Shown here in pieces: positions 1 through 7,446 of a stretch of 32,298 bases of DNA; position 1 is the stretch's first letter, and each line of letters begins with the position of its first letter. The DNA comes from an uncultured Bacteroidales bacterium (GTDB lineage Bacteria > Bacteroidota > Bacteroidia > Bacteroidales > F082), in the NCBI GenBank assembly GCA_900318085.1, contig ONJF01000051.1:1-32298 (forward strand). Direction: 5' to 3'. Under the pieces are notes generated by a model. The model worked only from the letters and a program-made list of their open reading frames with translations, was not told where the DNA came from and searched no databases. Both the position numbers and the translations under genes were made by a program.

Positions 1-1632
1 TCAACACATCTACACACTAACCTAATTGGGGGAGAGTATGTGTATAATCCTGAATGGATTTTGGGTAATTGTTACAATAACTGGGCCGATGCGGCAATGA
101 TGCTTAATGAGGCCGATTCGCTAAATGTCGCTGGAGCATATTGGGATGCCCAAATCATGTACAAGCAGGTGGTGGAGAATTATCCTGAGTCCGTCAGCGC
201 GGAAACGGCGCTGAAATCGCTACTGGTGCTCGAAGCACAATTTGGGGGCGAGTATCTTTCTTTGAAAGAGTATTATCTGACAAACAACACAATTGCCGCT
301 GACGAGACTTTGTCACACCTTGCTTCTTCCTTGGCAAACAAATGTGATGAAAAAATGGAAAACTTCACGGAAGCAATCTCGTGGTACGAGGAGATCTTGA
401 CCAGCCCCGAAACAAGTTTCAATGACAGCATCTTTGCGGCGATTGACTTGGGAGACTTATATCTAAGATTGGGCGAAGATGGAGAGAAAGGAGTTTGTGG
501 AAAACTGGAACAATACAAACCTGAATCAAAAGAAGTTCACAGAATACAGACAGAACGCGCCCTTTCTTTACTGCCATCGGAAAAAAGTTCTGGTAATAAA
601 CAAAGTCTATTCCCCGTTTCAGAGTTAAATATACAAGTCGGCGAAAATGATTCGGTTTTGTTGTCATGGAATGTGCCCGTGGGCATAACTGAGGCCAGAT
701 TATCGTGGAGCAACGAGGACATTGATGATGTGCTTTTTTCTCCTGGCGGAGTGGTTGAACAAGTTGGGGCAAATCGTTTTGAACCATCTGATTTGGAGCC
801 TTTTGTTGGATGGACTATTAAAGACATTTCTTTCGTGCCTTGGACACCCTCAAATCAAACAACGCATTATGGGATTAAAATATATACGGGCAATATGGAC
901 GATCTCGTCTTGATATATGATCAGCCCACTTATGAATATGTTACTGAACAATGGAATACATATAGCGTTGAAGATAGTATTGTTATCAATGAGGGAACCG
1001 AATATTGGATTGGTGGTTACGCCATTACATCCTCCCTGATATTGGGTGTGAATAATGGGAATGTGGTGCCATGGAAAAGCGATTTATGGAGAACAAACGA
1101 TATGAGTTGGTTTAGCTTGTCTGAACTTGGACTATGGAACAATGTCTGCGTTTCCGCTACTTTGGCCAGTCCTAAAGTAAGCGAGGCGAAATCAGGGAAC
1201 CGTAGCGGCGAGATTCTAACCGGTTATCGCGTCTATCGCGACGATGAACTGATTGCTGAGATTCCTCGTACTTTCCAAACCTATTACACCGATACAGAGT
1301 TCTCGAAAGGCATCGATGTTGAATATTGTGTCACAGCAGTTTACGGCGAGGAAGAATCGGAACCTGTTTGCGCCACGGCCACCATGACGGGTGTCGTAGA
1401 AGAACATGAAAACGACGGTGTCACCGTATTGCCTAACCCAACAAACGGCATTGTTCACATCGGAGGCACAACCACCGCTGAAGTCAGGGTTTACAACGCC
1501 ATAGGCCAGTTGCTTAAAACCGTCCGAAACGCCAACGAAATCAACCTGAAAGGCCTGGCGCAAGGCGTGTATATGCTGCACATTACGGACGAGAATGGGG
1601 CTGTCGCCACAAGGAAACTCGTGCTGGAGTAA
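1..1632 (+). CDS. T9SS-secreted multidomain protein, 5' end outside window
   Basis: The reading frame is open from base 1, with no stop upstream of the first possible start (GTG at 40), so this is the 3' part of a longer gene. The visible N-terminal part has helical, TPR-like character (for example YKQVVENYPES). It is followed by a beta-rich domain with a SWN..GITEARLSWSN stretch, as in cleaved-adhesin-like domains of Bacteroidota surface proteins. A fibronectin-III-like segment follows (GYRVYRDDELIAEI ... YCVTAVYGEEES). The last ~70 residues are a type A T9SS sorting domain: VLPNPTNG, VRVYNAIGQLLKT, GVYMLHI, and a terminal RKLVLE. The product should be exported to the periplasm, moved across the outer membrane by T9SS and attached to the surface or released. 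Substrate and exact role are not recognisable. A good hairpin terminator follows. Confidence 0.85.
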   Translation, partial: STHLHTNLIGGEYVYNPEWILGNCYNNWADAAMMLNEADSLNVAGAYWDAQIMYKQVVENYPESVSAETALKSLLVLEAQFGGEYLSLKEYYLTNNTIAADETLSHLASSLANKCDEKMENFTEAISWYEEILTSPETSFNDSIFAAIDLGDLYLRLGEDGEKGVCGKLEQYKPESKEVHRIQTERALSLLPSEKSSGNKQSLFPVSELNIQVGENDSVLLSWNVPVGITEARLSWSNEDIDDVLFSPGGVVEQVGANRFEPSDLEPFVGWTIKDISFVPWTPSNQTTHYGIKIYTGNMDDLVLIYDQPTYEYVTEQWNTYSVEDSIVINEGTEYWIGGYAITSSLILGVNNGNVVPWKSDLWRTNDMSWFSLSELGLWNNVCVSATLASPKVSEAKSGNRSGEILTGYRVYRDDELIAEIPRTFQTYYTDTEFSKGIDVEYCVTAVYGEEESEPVCATATMTGVVEEHENDGVTVLPNPTNGIVHIGGTTTAEVRVYNAIGQLLKTVRNANEINLKGLAQGVYMLHITDENGAVATRKLVLE

Positions 1633-1660
1633 GTTAGAAGATGAGATTTGCGCAAAGGAA

Positions 1661-1704
1661 ATGCCTCTCACCATGCCATCAGTACCAGTGAGAGGCGTTT
1701 CTTT
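1661..1704 (+). terminator. Rho-independent terminator after the T9SS gene
   Basis: The inverted repeat GCCTCTCAC (1663-1671) and GTGAGAGGC (1688-1696) forms a 9-bp stem with a 16-base loop, followed by a T-rich stretch. It lies 30 bases after the stop codon at 1632. Confidence 0.75.
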
Positions 1705-1733
1705 ATCGGGTCGGTCGAAAAAAATGCGCATCA

Positions 1734-1766
1734 TTGTGATTTCAATCGGAAATAACCCTATATTTG
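1734..1766 (+). promoter_or_regulatory. Candidate Bacteroidota promoter for gatD-like gene
   Basis: TATATTTG at 1759-1766 matches the Bacteroidota -7 element TAnnTTTG. A TTG lies upstream at 1734-1736 with slightly long spacing (22 bases). The start codon follows 41 bases after the -7 element. Confidence 0.5.
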
Positions 1767-1807
1767 CACCTCATTTAAAATGAAATCACTTAATTAAACC
1801 GCAAACT

Positions 1808-3196
1808 ATGGCTGAAGATTTTTTCCAAGGATATTGGGGCGCCTCGCTTGAGGTGCTCAAGAAATATAACTGCCGCGTATGGAGTCAGGCCGAGTGCCAG
1901 ACCACGGGTGGCCTCTTCAAAGGCACAATCCTGCCTCGCGCCGCCTTCCAGGACGACCAGCATATCGTCATGAAGGTCAACACGGGCTACAACATCGGCG
2001 TCGACATCAGCACCATCACGGGCATGGTGGAGACCGACTACAAGAAAGCCAACTACCACATCCCCGAGAAGGAATTTCCTTACACCGAGGGACTTCCGCA
2101 CGTAAAGCTACTCGGCACGGGTGGCACCATCGCCTCGCGTTTGGACTACCGCACCGGTGCAGTGATTCCCGCTTTCTCGCCGGGTGAGCTGTATGGTGCC
2201 GTGCCGGAGCTGGCCGACATCTGTAACCTCGACACCGAGAAGGTGTTTGCCGTGTTCTCCGAGAACATGTCGCCCAAGGAATACATCGCCCTGGCCAAGA
2301 AGATTGGTGAGGAGATCCAGAACGGCATCGACGGTATCGTCATCGGCCATGGCACCGACACCTTGGCCCACACCGCCGCCGCCCTGACCTTCATGTGCCA
2401 GAACCTGCCTGTGCCGATTGTCTTGGTCGGCTCACAGCGTTCATCGGACCGTCCGTCATCCGACGCCGCTTTGAACCTGATGCATGCCATGACCGCTGCT
2501 GGTCACGGCGACGTGGCCGAGGTGATGGTCTGCATGTTTGGTCCCACCTCCGATGAGTACGGCTTCCTGCACCGTGGCACGCGTGTGCGTAAGATGCACT
2601 CCTCGTATCGTTCCACCTTCCGCACCATCGGCGACACGCCTGTGGCCACTGTGGACCGCAAGCGTGGCGTGGTGCCGATCAAGGAAGTCTACAACCACCG
2701 CCGCGCCGACCGCGACGTGAAGATCATCCCGACCTTCGACGACCGCGTGGCCATCCTCTACTACTATCCTGGCATGAAGCCCGATGTGCTTGATGCATTG
2801 GTCGATAACGGCTACAAGGGCATCGTGTGGGACGGCACGGGCTTGGGTCACGTCAACCGTGGCATGTTCGATGCCATCCAGCGCGCCACCGACAAGGGTG
2901 TGCACCAATACATGACCGTCCAGACCATCTGGGGCTATGCCCACATGTTCGTCTACGACACCGGCCGCGACTTGATGGATAGAGGCATCATTCCCGCTGG
3001 CAACATGCTTGCCGAGACCGCCTACATCAAGTTGGGCTGGGCCTTGGGCCAGACGCACGACCGCGAAGAGGTGAAGAACATCATGCTCACGCCTGTGAAC
3101 AGTGAAATCACCCCAAGAGAGCCTTACAATGGCTATCTCGTCTACCAAGGCGGCGTGCCTGAGGTGGAGGAGTTTGTTAGAAAAGTGCACAAGTAA
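1808..3196 (+). CDS. gatD: GatD-like glutamyl-tRNA(Gln) amidotransferase subunit D / type I asparaginase fold
   Basis: This 462-aa protein has the GatD layout. A small N-terminal beta domain (about 1-95, including VNTGYNIGVD) precedes an L-asparaginase-type amidohydrolase domain. The first catalytic threonine motif is GTGGTIAS (103-110) and the second is HGTDT (181-185). Further GatD-like signatures are GSQRSSDRPSSDAALNL, the TVQTIWGYAHMFVYDTGRD region and a terminal ETAYIKLGWALGQ block. In archaea GatD releases ammonia from glutamine or asparagine, and GatE uses it to convert Glu-tRNA(Gln) to Gln-tRNA(Gln). No gatE lies in the window, so the partner is unknown and a stand-alone asparaginase role is possible. 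The start at 1808 fits the upstream promoter and the N-terminal domain. It is a single-gene unit between two terminators. Confidence 0.8.
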   Translation: MAEDFFQGYWGASLEVLKKYNCRVWSQAECQTTGGLFKGTILPRAAFQDDQHIVMKVNTGYNIGVDISTITGMVETDYKKANYHIPEKEFPYTEGLPHVKLLGTGGTIASRLDYRTGAVIPAFSPGELYGAVPELADICNLDTEKVFAVFSENMSPKEYIALAKKIGEEIQNGIDGIVIGHGTDTLAHTAAALTFMCQNLPVPIVLVGSQRSSDRPSSDAALNLMHAMTAAGHGDVAEVMVCMFGPTSDEYGFLHRGTRVRKMHSSYRSTFRTIGDTPVATVDRKRGVVPIKEVYNHRRADRDVKIIPTFDDRVAILYYYPGMKPDVLDALVDNGYKGIVWDGTGLGHVNRGMFDAIQRATDKGVHQYMTVQTIWGYAHMFVYDTGRDLMDRGIIPAGNMLAETAYIKLGWALGQTHDREEVKNIMLTPVNSEITPREPYNGYLVYQGGVPEVEEFVRKVHK

Positions 3197-3202
3197 TTGT
3201 AA

Positions 3203-3217
3203 GGACGCAATGCGTCC
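3203..3217. repeat. Short palindrome GGACGCAATGCGTCC
   Basis: A perfect 7-bp inverted repeat with a one-base centre lies just after the gatD stop, preceded by TTGTAA. Its TTGTA-n-GACG...CGTCC pattern resembles the TTGTAGAGACG palindromes at 14747 and 15020, so it may be a decayed relative. The relation is an inference. Confidence 0.4.
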
Positions 3218-3235
3218 GCCAAAAGCAAAAATGTT

Positions 3236-3267
3236 GAGCCGTAACCTTGTTACGGCTCTTTTTTTTT
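3236..3267 (+). terminator. Rho-independent terminator after gatD-like gene
   Basis: GAGCCGTAAC (3236-3245) pairs with GTTACGGCTC (3249-3258) in a 10-bp stem with a 3-base loop, followed by nine T. Confidence 0.9.
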
Positions 3268-3344
3268 GGTTTGCGAGGGTTGGTGTGGTGGCGGGCATCT
3301 ACGAATGCATATTATTGTATCATACTATTTTACAACACTATACC

Positions 3345-3385
3345 CGACAGCAAACGACAACAAACGACTACTGTCGACAACAAAC
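3345..3385. repeat. Direct repeats CGACARCAAAC, candidate operator
   Basis: Three copies of CGACA(A/G)CAAAC begin at 3345, 3355 and 3375. They lie upstream of a weak promoter-like segment (CATCTTTG at 3419-3426) and the nuclease gene at 3452. Spacings of 10 and 20 bases place the copies on about the same DNA face, as expected for a repressor site, but no regulator gene is adjacent. Confidence 0.35.
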
Positions 3386-3451
3386 ATTTGTTCAACGGAT
3401 TGGTCTTGACAAGGTTTGCATCTTTGCAGCGAAACACAAAGACACTGCATT

Positions 3452-3886
3452 ATGGAAGCAAAGCAAACCGACAACAAAGAAATAAAAGACTTCGTCAGCG
3501 TTGAAGAACGCATCCTCAAACTTGTGAGGGAAGCCTCAGAAACGGAATGGAAAAACAATCGTTGGGTGATTCTTGGGGAACCTACTCCAAAGGAGGTAAA
3601 AAAATTGAATGCCTTGTTGGGCTGCGATGTGACTGGATTTCAACGAATGGTCGATATCTCAGCCGTGAAGCATTCGCGCAAGAAGCATCCAAACATAACC
3701 GAGGCCGACTTCTGCCTAATTCCAATGATTATTGACGCCGCAGATGATATCACACAAGGAAAATACCCTGACACAGTGGTCTATCGCAAAACGTTAGAAA
3801 AAGAATACTATTATGTGGAATGTACCCGTACAGGAAGGAAAAGGTTGGCCATGAAGACCTTCTACAAAACAAAAATTGGCGGTTAA
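3452..3886 (+). CDS. Putative PBECR-type (BECR-fold) nuclease domain protein
   Basis: A 144-aa protein. The C-terminal ~100 residues resemble the phage-associated Barnase/EndoU/ColicinE5/RelE-like (PBECR) nucleases. The visible pattern is a histidine pair in KHSRKKHP, then ITEADFCLIPMIIDAADDI, a VVYRKTLEKEYYYVE strand pair, and a closing TGRKRLAMKTFYK. Such domains occur in phage polyvalent proteins and toxin-like accessory genes; here the domain stands alone. The ATG at 3452 is chosen because upstream in-frame codons run through the promoter-like region. Direct repeats upstream suggest regulation. The 3' end overlaps a hairpin that probably also terminates a convergent small RNA. There is no obvious antitoxin neighbour. 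The family call is by motif memory and moderate in confidence. Confidence 0.6.
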   Translation: MEAKQTDNKEIKDFVSVEERILKLVREASETEWKNNRWVILGEPTPKEVKKLNALLGCDVTGFQRMVDISAVKHSRKKHPNITEADFCLIPMIIDAADDITQGKYPDTVVYRKTLEKEYYYVECTRTGRKRLAMKTFYKTKIGG

Positions 3887-3974
3887 GTGTTAACCGCCAA
3901 TGTTTTTCGTCTTCCGGTGCTATCTGCTACCTTTCGGGTCGTGACGCTGTACGTCCTTAACGTGCCAGAACGAC
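3870..3974 (-). ncRNA. Small structured RNA with own promoter and terminator, SRP-RNA-like
   Basis: A minus-strand transcript of about 100 nt is predicted between a strong promoter (3979-4008) and the hairpin terminator at 3876-3900. It has no convincing coding frame. The segment opposite 3924-3945 reads GUCACG-ACC-CGAAA-GGU-AGCAG. This matches the apical domain of bacterial signal recognition particle RNA (GUCAGG-UCC-GGAA-GGA-AGCAG), including the highly conserved AGCA strand and a U-A to A-U swap in the closing helix. UUCUGG near the 5' end can pair with CCGGAA near the 3' end to close the molecule. The loop is one base longer than usual and the 5' strand has an extra small hairpin, so the SRP assignment is tentative. 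Confidence 0.5.
3876..3907. terminator. Shared bidirectional terminator hairpin
   Basis: TTGGCGGTTAA (3876-3886) and TTAACCGCCAA (3890-3900) form a perfect 11-bp stem with a 3-base loop. T-rich tracts follow on the plus strand (3901-3907) and on the minus strand (opposite 3865-3875). The left arm contains the TAA stop of the nuclease gene. Confidence 0.85.
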
Positions 3975-3978
3975 TCTG

Positions 3979-4008
3979 CAAAAATACAACTTTTTCAACA
4001 ACCCGCAA
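3979..4008 (-). promoter_or_regulatory. Bacteroidota promoter driving the small RNA
   Basis: On the minus strand, TTG (opposite 4006-4008), a 19-base spacer and TATTTTTG (opposite 3979-3986) match TTG-N19-21-TAnnTTTG closely. There is no protein gene downstream in this direction before the terminator at 3876-3900. Confidence 0.7.
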
Positions 4009-4534
4009 GGAGTAAATTGATTTTTTAACGTTTTGGGCAACTCGGGATATGGATGGGTTTAGAAGAAGCAATAAGGTGTAATATGGTTTTTGATCGAATT
4101 TGACACTTTTTGAGGCCTTCGCTTTATTCCTTTTGCTTCATTTTAATACCCCATTAAAACGATGCAGGTAGATTCGCGTGAAAATTGGAAATCATTGAAT
4201 ATCAAAGATTTTTGTTCCGATGTGGATTCGCGTGAAAATAAGAATCAGCCATAAAGGGTGAATCATCGGTGCGGTAATGTATGCCTTTATTGTGCAGTTT
4301 GCGGTGAATAAGCCGCAGATTTTGCGGTTTATCTGCCGCAAACCGTTTTCTTTTTCATTAACAAATTGCAAGAAAGGCAACAAAGTGCCGCCTCAGCGTT
4401 TCATCTACCAAGGCTTATGTTTCTTCAGATATTTGTCTTTTTGAGGGAAGTTGTCTGAACCCCAAGCGAAATAACACATTATTCCCCTCAAATAATGAAT
4501 TGAGTATAACCGCTCCAAATATCATCAAATAAAA
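4009..4534. other. Gene-free AT-rich stretch with a direct repeat and hairpins
   Basis: No convincing gene is seen on either strand. The 15-base direct repeat GATTCGCGTGAAAAT occurs at 4171-4185 and 4225-4239, 54 bases apart. Around 4303-4342 are nested hairpins built from GCCGCA/TGCGG pieces. TTTGCGG (4321-4327) with CCGCAAA (4336-4342), followed by a T-rich tract to 4355, could act as a plus-strand terminator. It may hold an undetected RNA or relics of a lost gene. Confidence 0.4.
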
Positions 4535-4565
4535 TTGCAAACCCCAATTATTTGTTGTACCTTTG
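4535..4565 (+). promoter_or_regulatory. Promoter of the methylmalonyl-CoA operon
   Basis: TTG (4535-4537), a 20-base spacer and TACCTTTG (4558-4565) match the Bacteroidota consensus TTG-N19-21-TAnnTTTG. The mce start codon lies 51 bases after the -7 element. Confidence 0.75.
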
Positions 4566-4616
4566 CACCGATTTAATAAATACGTATTTTTTAACAATAA
4601 ATTATTCGAATAAATT

Positions 4617-5033
4617 ATGCAACCCTCTCACATTGAACACATTGGAATCGCCGTCACAAGCTTGGACGAGTCCATTCCTTTCTTTGAAACGCTGCTTGGC
4701 ACCAAGTGCTACGCCATCGAAGAAGTCGCCGACCAGAAAGTGAAGACCGCTTTCTTGCGCTGCGGCCAGACCAAAATCGAGCTTCTGGAGCCCACCAGCC
4801 CCGAAAGCACCATCGCCAAGTTCATCGAGAACAACAACGGTCGTGGTGGCATGCACCACATCGCTTTCGCCGTGGAGAACATCGAAGGTCACCTCGAAGA
4901 GGCCAAGGAACTGGGCATCCGCCTCATCGACCAAGCCCCGCGCGGCGGTGCCGAAGGCCTGAGCATCGCCTTCTTGCACCCGAAATCGACCTTTGGTGTG
5001 CTGACCGAACTTTGCGAGAACAAGAACAAGTAA
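4617..5033 (+). CDS. mce: Methylmalonyl-CoA epimerase
   Basis: A 138-aa vicinal-oxygen-chelate protein of the usual family length. It interconverts (2R)- and (2S)-methylmalonyl-CoA, linking the mutase reaction to decarboxylation to propionyl-CoA. Expected metal ligands are visible: His8 in HIEHIGIAV, His81 in GRGGMHHIAF, and Glu131 in LTELCE. The conserved IELLEP strand and a PRGGAEG loop are present. It is the first gene of the operon, with a clear promoter upstream and mmdA 180 bases downstream. Cytoplasmic. The gap to mmdA contains a cloverleaf-like repeat. The gene looks intact. Confidence 0.93.
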   Translation: MQPSHIEHIGIAVTSLDESIPFFETLLGTKCYAIEEVADQKVKTAFLRCGQTKIELLEPTSPESTIAKFIENNNGRGGMHHIAFAVENIEGHLEEAKELGIRLIDQAPRGGAEGLSIAFLHPKSTFGVLTELCENKNK

Positions 5034-5067
5034 GACACTAAACCACGGGACCAACACCACCCCTTGC

Positions 5068-5155
5068 CGTCATTGCGGGCGATAGACCCGCAATCTCCCA
5101 AACAGAAGGGTGTCCTCTTCCTTTAGGAGATGGCGGATGTTCCTCCGCCATGACG
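5068..5155. repeat. Cloverleaf-like intercistronic repeat, copy 1
   Basis: Four stems can be drawn. The outer stem is CGTCAT (5068-5073) with ATGACG (5150-5155). The left hairpin is TGCGGG (5074-5079) with CCCGCA (5087-5092). The middle stem is ATCTCC (5093-5098) with GGAGAT (5126-5131). The right hairpin is GGCGGA (5132-5137) with TCCGCC (5144-5149). It lies between mce and mmdA. A second copy at 15198-15291 keeps the left and right hairpins but has different paired sequences in the outer and middle stems. Confidence 0.75.
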
Positions 5156-5213
5156 ATAAAAAGGACCTGTGTTGAAGGTCAACAAAGATATAATAATCAT
5201 AACACACAATACT

Positions 5214-6773
5214 ATGTTAATAGAACAAAAAATCCAGGAATTGTTGGAGAAGCGCAACGAGGCCCGTCTCGGTGGCGGCCAGAAGCGCATCGACTCCCAA
5301 CATGCCAAAGGTAAGATGACGGCACGCGAGCGTATCGCCATCCTGCTCGACGAAGGCAGCTTCGAAGAGACTGACATGTTCGTGACCCATCGTACCGTCG
5401 ATTTCGGTCTCGACAAGCAACAGTACCTCGGCGACGGCGTCGTCACCGGTCACGGCACCATCGACGGCCGCGTCGTCTACGTCTACGCTCAAGACTTCAC
5501 CGTGTTTGGTGGTGCCTTGAGTGAGACCATGTCCCTCAAGATCTGCAAGGTGATGGACCAAGCCATGAAAGTTGGCGCTCCCGTCATCGGCATCTGCGAC
5601 TCGGGCGGTGCCCGTATCCAGGAAGGCTCACGCAGCCTCGCCGGCTATGCTGAGATCTTCCAGCGCAACATCAACGCTTCGGGTGTCATCCCGCAGATTT
5701 CGGCCATCTTCGGTCCCTGCGCCGGTGGCGCCGTGTATTCTCCCGCCCTCACCGACTTCATCATCATGACCAATGTGGGTAGCTACATGTTCCTCACTGG
5801 CCCGAAAGTCGTGAAGACCGTCATCGGCGAGGATGTCAGCACCGACGACCTCGGTGGTGCCCGCATCCACAGCCAGAAGTCGGGCGTGGCCCACTTCGCT
5901 GCCGAAACCGAGGAGGAAGGTCTTGCTATCATCCGCCGACTCATCTCCTTCATCCCGCAGAACAACATGGAGAACGCTCCGCTCGTGGAATGCAACGACC
6001 CCATCGACCGCATGGAGGATGCCTTGAACCAAATCATTCCCGACAACCCGAACAAGCCTTACAACGTTGGTGACATCATCAACGCCATCGTCGACAATGG
6101 CGACTTCCTCGAGATCCATAAGAACTACGCCAAGAACATCATCGTCGGCTTCGCCCGTTTCGATGGCATGTCTGTCGGTATCGTGGCCAACAACCCAGCC
6201 TTCTTCGCTGGTGTGTTGGACTGCGACGCTTCGCGTAAGGGCGCTCGTTTCGTCCGTTTCTGCGATGCCTTCAACATCCCGATCGTGACCTTGGTCGACG
6301 TCCCCGGCTTCCTGCCTGGCACGGGTCAAGAGTACAACGGTATCATCGTCCACGGCGCCAAGTTACTCTATGCTTACGGCGAGTCCACTGTGCCGAAGGT
6401 GACCGTCACCCTGCGTAAGTCATACGGTGGCTCCCACCTCGTGATGGGCTGCAAGCAGCTGCGCAACGACGTCAACTACGCTTGGCCGACCGCCGAGATC
6501 GCCGTCATGGGTGCCAGCGGTGCCGTTGAGGTGCTCGATGGCAAGAAGATTGCCGAAATCGAGAACCCCGAAGAGCGCGCTGAGTTCGTTGCCAAGAAGG
6601 TGGATGAATACACCAAGAAGTTCGCCAACCCGTACGAGGCTGCCAAGTTCGGTTACATCGACGATGTGATCGAGCCGCGCAACACTCGTTTCCGTGTCAT
6701 CCGTGCCCTGCGTACGCTTGAGACGAAGCGCCTCGCCAACCCCGAGAAGAAACATTCGAACATCCCGCTGTAA
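5214..6773 (+). CDS. mmdA: Methylmalonyl-CoA decarboxylase alpha subunit (carboxyltransferase)
   Basis: A 519-aa carboxyltransferase of the propionyl-CoA carboxylase beta/MmdA family at the usual length. It moves the carboxyl group of methylmalonyl-CoA to biotin on the carrier subunit; the membrane beta subunit then decarboxylates biotin and pumps sodium. Conserved blocks are [17 protein letters not shown] near the N-terminus, the acyl-CoA oxyanion loop [29 protein letters not shown], and in the C-terminal half [13 protein letters not shown] and [10 protein letters not shown]. The ATG at 5214 is used; earlier in-frame GTG and TTG codons lie in the repeat-flanked spacer and precede no conserved sequence. 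The gene appears intact, with downstream subunits 18 bases away. Its partners are damaged, so it may now serve a biotin carboxylase elsewhere. Confidence 0.92.
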   Translation: MLIEQKIQELLEKRNEARLGGGQKRIDSQHAKGKMTARERIAILLDEGSFEETDMFVTHRTVDFGLDKQQYLGDGVVTGHGTIDGRVVYVYAQDFTVFGGALSETMSLKICKVMDQAMKVGAPVIGICDSGGARIQEGSRSLAGYAEIFQRNINASGVIPQISAIFGPCAGGAVYSPALTDFIIMTNVGSYMFLTGPKVVKTVIGEDVSTDDLGGARIHSQKSGVAHFAAETEEEGLAIIRRLISFIPQNNMENAPLVECNDPIDRMEDALNQIIPDNPNKPYNVGDIINAIVDNGDFLEIHKNYAKNIIVGFARFDGMSVGIVANNPAFFAGVLDCDASRKGARFVRFCDAFNIPIVTLVDVPGFLPGTGQEYNGIIVHGAKLLYAYGESTVPKVTVTLRKSYGGSHLVMGCKQLRNDVNYAWPTAEIAVMGASGAVEVLDGKKIAEIENPEERAEFVAKKVDEYTKKFANPYEAAKFGYIDDVIEPRNTRFRVIRALRTLETKRLANPEKKHSNIPL

Positions 6774-6791
6774 CCGTAAATCCTTGAAACG

Positions 6792-7082
6792 ATGAACCTG
6801 TTACAAATATCATTACTGTTGACCATCTTCCGTGGCGTGGCTGCCTATTTCAAGAAGCAGGATGCCAAGAAGAACGAAGTGAAGGAGATCAAGCCTGTGA
6901 CGGTGAAGCCTACGGTCAAATTGGCCGAGGGCGAGATTCCCGCCGAGGTGCAAGCTGCCATCGGTATGGCCCTCTACCTCTCGACCAACCTTCACGATGA
7001 AGAGAGCAACGTGATCACCATCGAAAGAAGGGTGACTTCTTGGAACGACAAAAATTACGGAGTTAGACACTGGAAACGTTAA
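6792..7082 (+). CDS. mmdD: OadG/MmdD-like small subunit lacking its membrane helix
   Basis: A 96-aa protein. The C-terminal half (AAIGMALYLSTNLHDEES, then ITIERR...W..KNYGVRHWKR) matches the Bacteroidota OadG-like subunit, which helps hold the decarboxylase complex together. The family normally begins with a full transmembrane helix of about 20 residues. Here the hydrophobic start (MNLLQISLLLTIF) runs directly into RGVAAYFKKQ, so the helix looks cut short, with roughly 15-25 residues missing in-frame. It sits between mmdA and the biotin carrier gene. It may be a natural short form, a deletion or an assembly fault; similar gaps occur in the next two genes. Confidence 0.7.
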   Translation: MNLLQISLLLTIFRGVAAYFKKQDAKKNEVKEIKPVTVKPTVKLAEGEIPAEVQAAIGMALYLSTNLHDEESNVITIERRVTSWNDKNYGVRHWKR

Positions 7083-7093
7083 ATCGAACAATC

Positions 7094-7442
7094 ATGAAAA
7101 AATTCAAATTCACCATTAGTGGTAAACCATACGAAGTAGAAGTCCAGAACATTGAGGGCCGCCAAGCCCGCCGCCAGTGCTCCTGCCCAGAGTGCCGCTC
7201 CGAAACCGGCCGCTGCCGCAGGTGGTGCCGGCTACAAGATGGCTGCTCCGCTTCCCGGAACCATCATGCAGATCTTCGTCAAGCAAGGCGACGCCGTGAA
7301 GAAGGGCGACAAGCTGCTCATGTACGAAGCCATGAAGATGGAAAACAACCTGCTGGCCGAAGCTGACGGTACCATCACCGCCATCAACTGCCGTCAGGGC
7401 GACAATGTGCTGCAAGGTGATACTTTAATCGTAATCGGATAA
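7094..7442 (+). pseudogene. mmdC: Biotin carboxyl carrier subunit, frame-disrupted
   Basis: The start reads MKKFKFTISGKPYEVEVQNIE in one frame. The Ala/Pro linker (AAKPAASAPAQSAAPKPAAAA) and complete biotinyl domain lie in another frame, from about 7155. The biotin site MYEAMKMENN is intact, as are PLPGTIM and GDNVLQGDTLIVIG. The switch lies at about 7154-7165. Relatives have roughly 20-25 more residues of the form VAxVEVNGxxYxVEL between the two parts, so the lesion looks like a short deletion that also shifts the frame. If real, no full-length carrier is made unless translation restarts at an internal start codon. It lies 11 bases after mmdD and 4 before mmdB. Confidence 0.75.
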
Positions 7443-7446
7443 GGCC

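Noticed and set aside
5169-5213. Longer GTG start for mmdA
   Set aside because: The extra 15 residues are AT-rich spacer translation and unconserved; ATG 5214 fits the family N-terminus.
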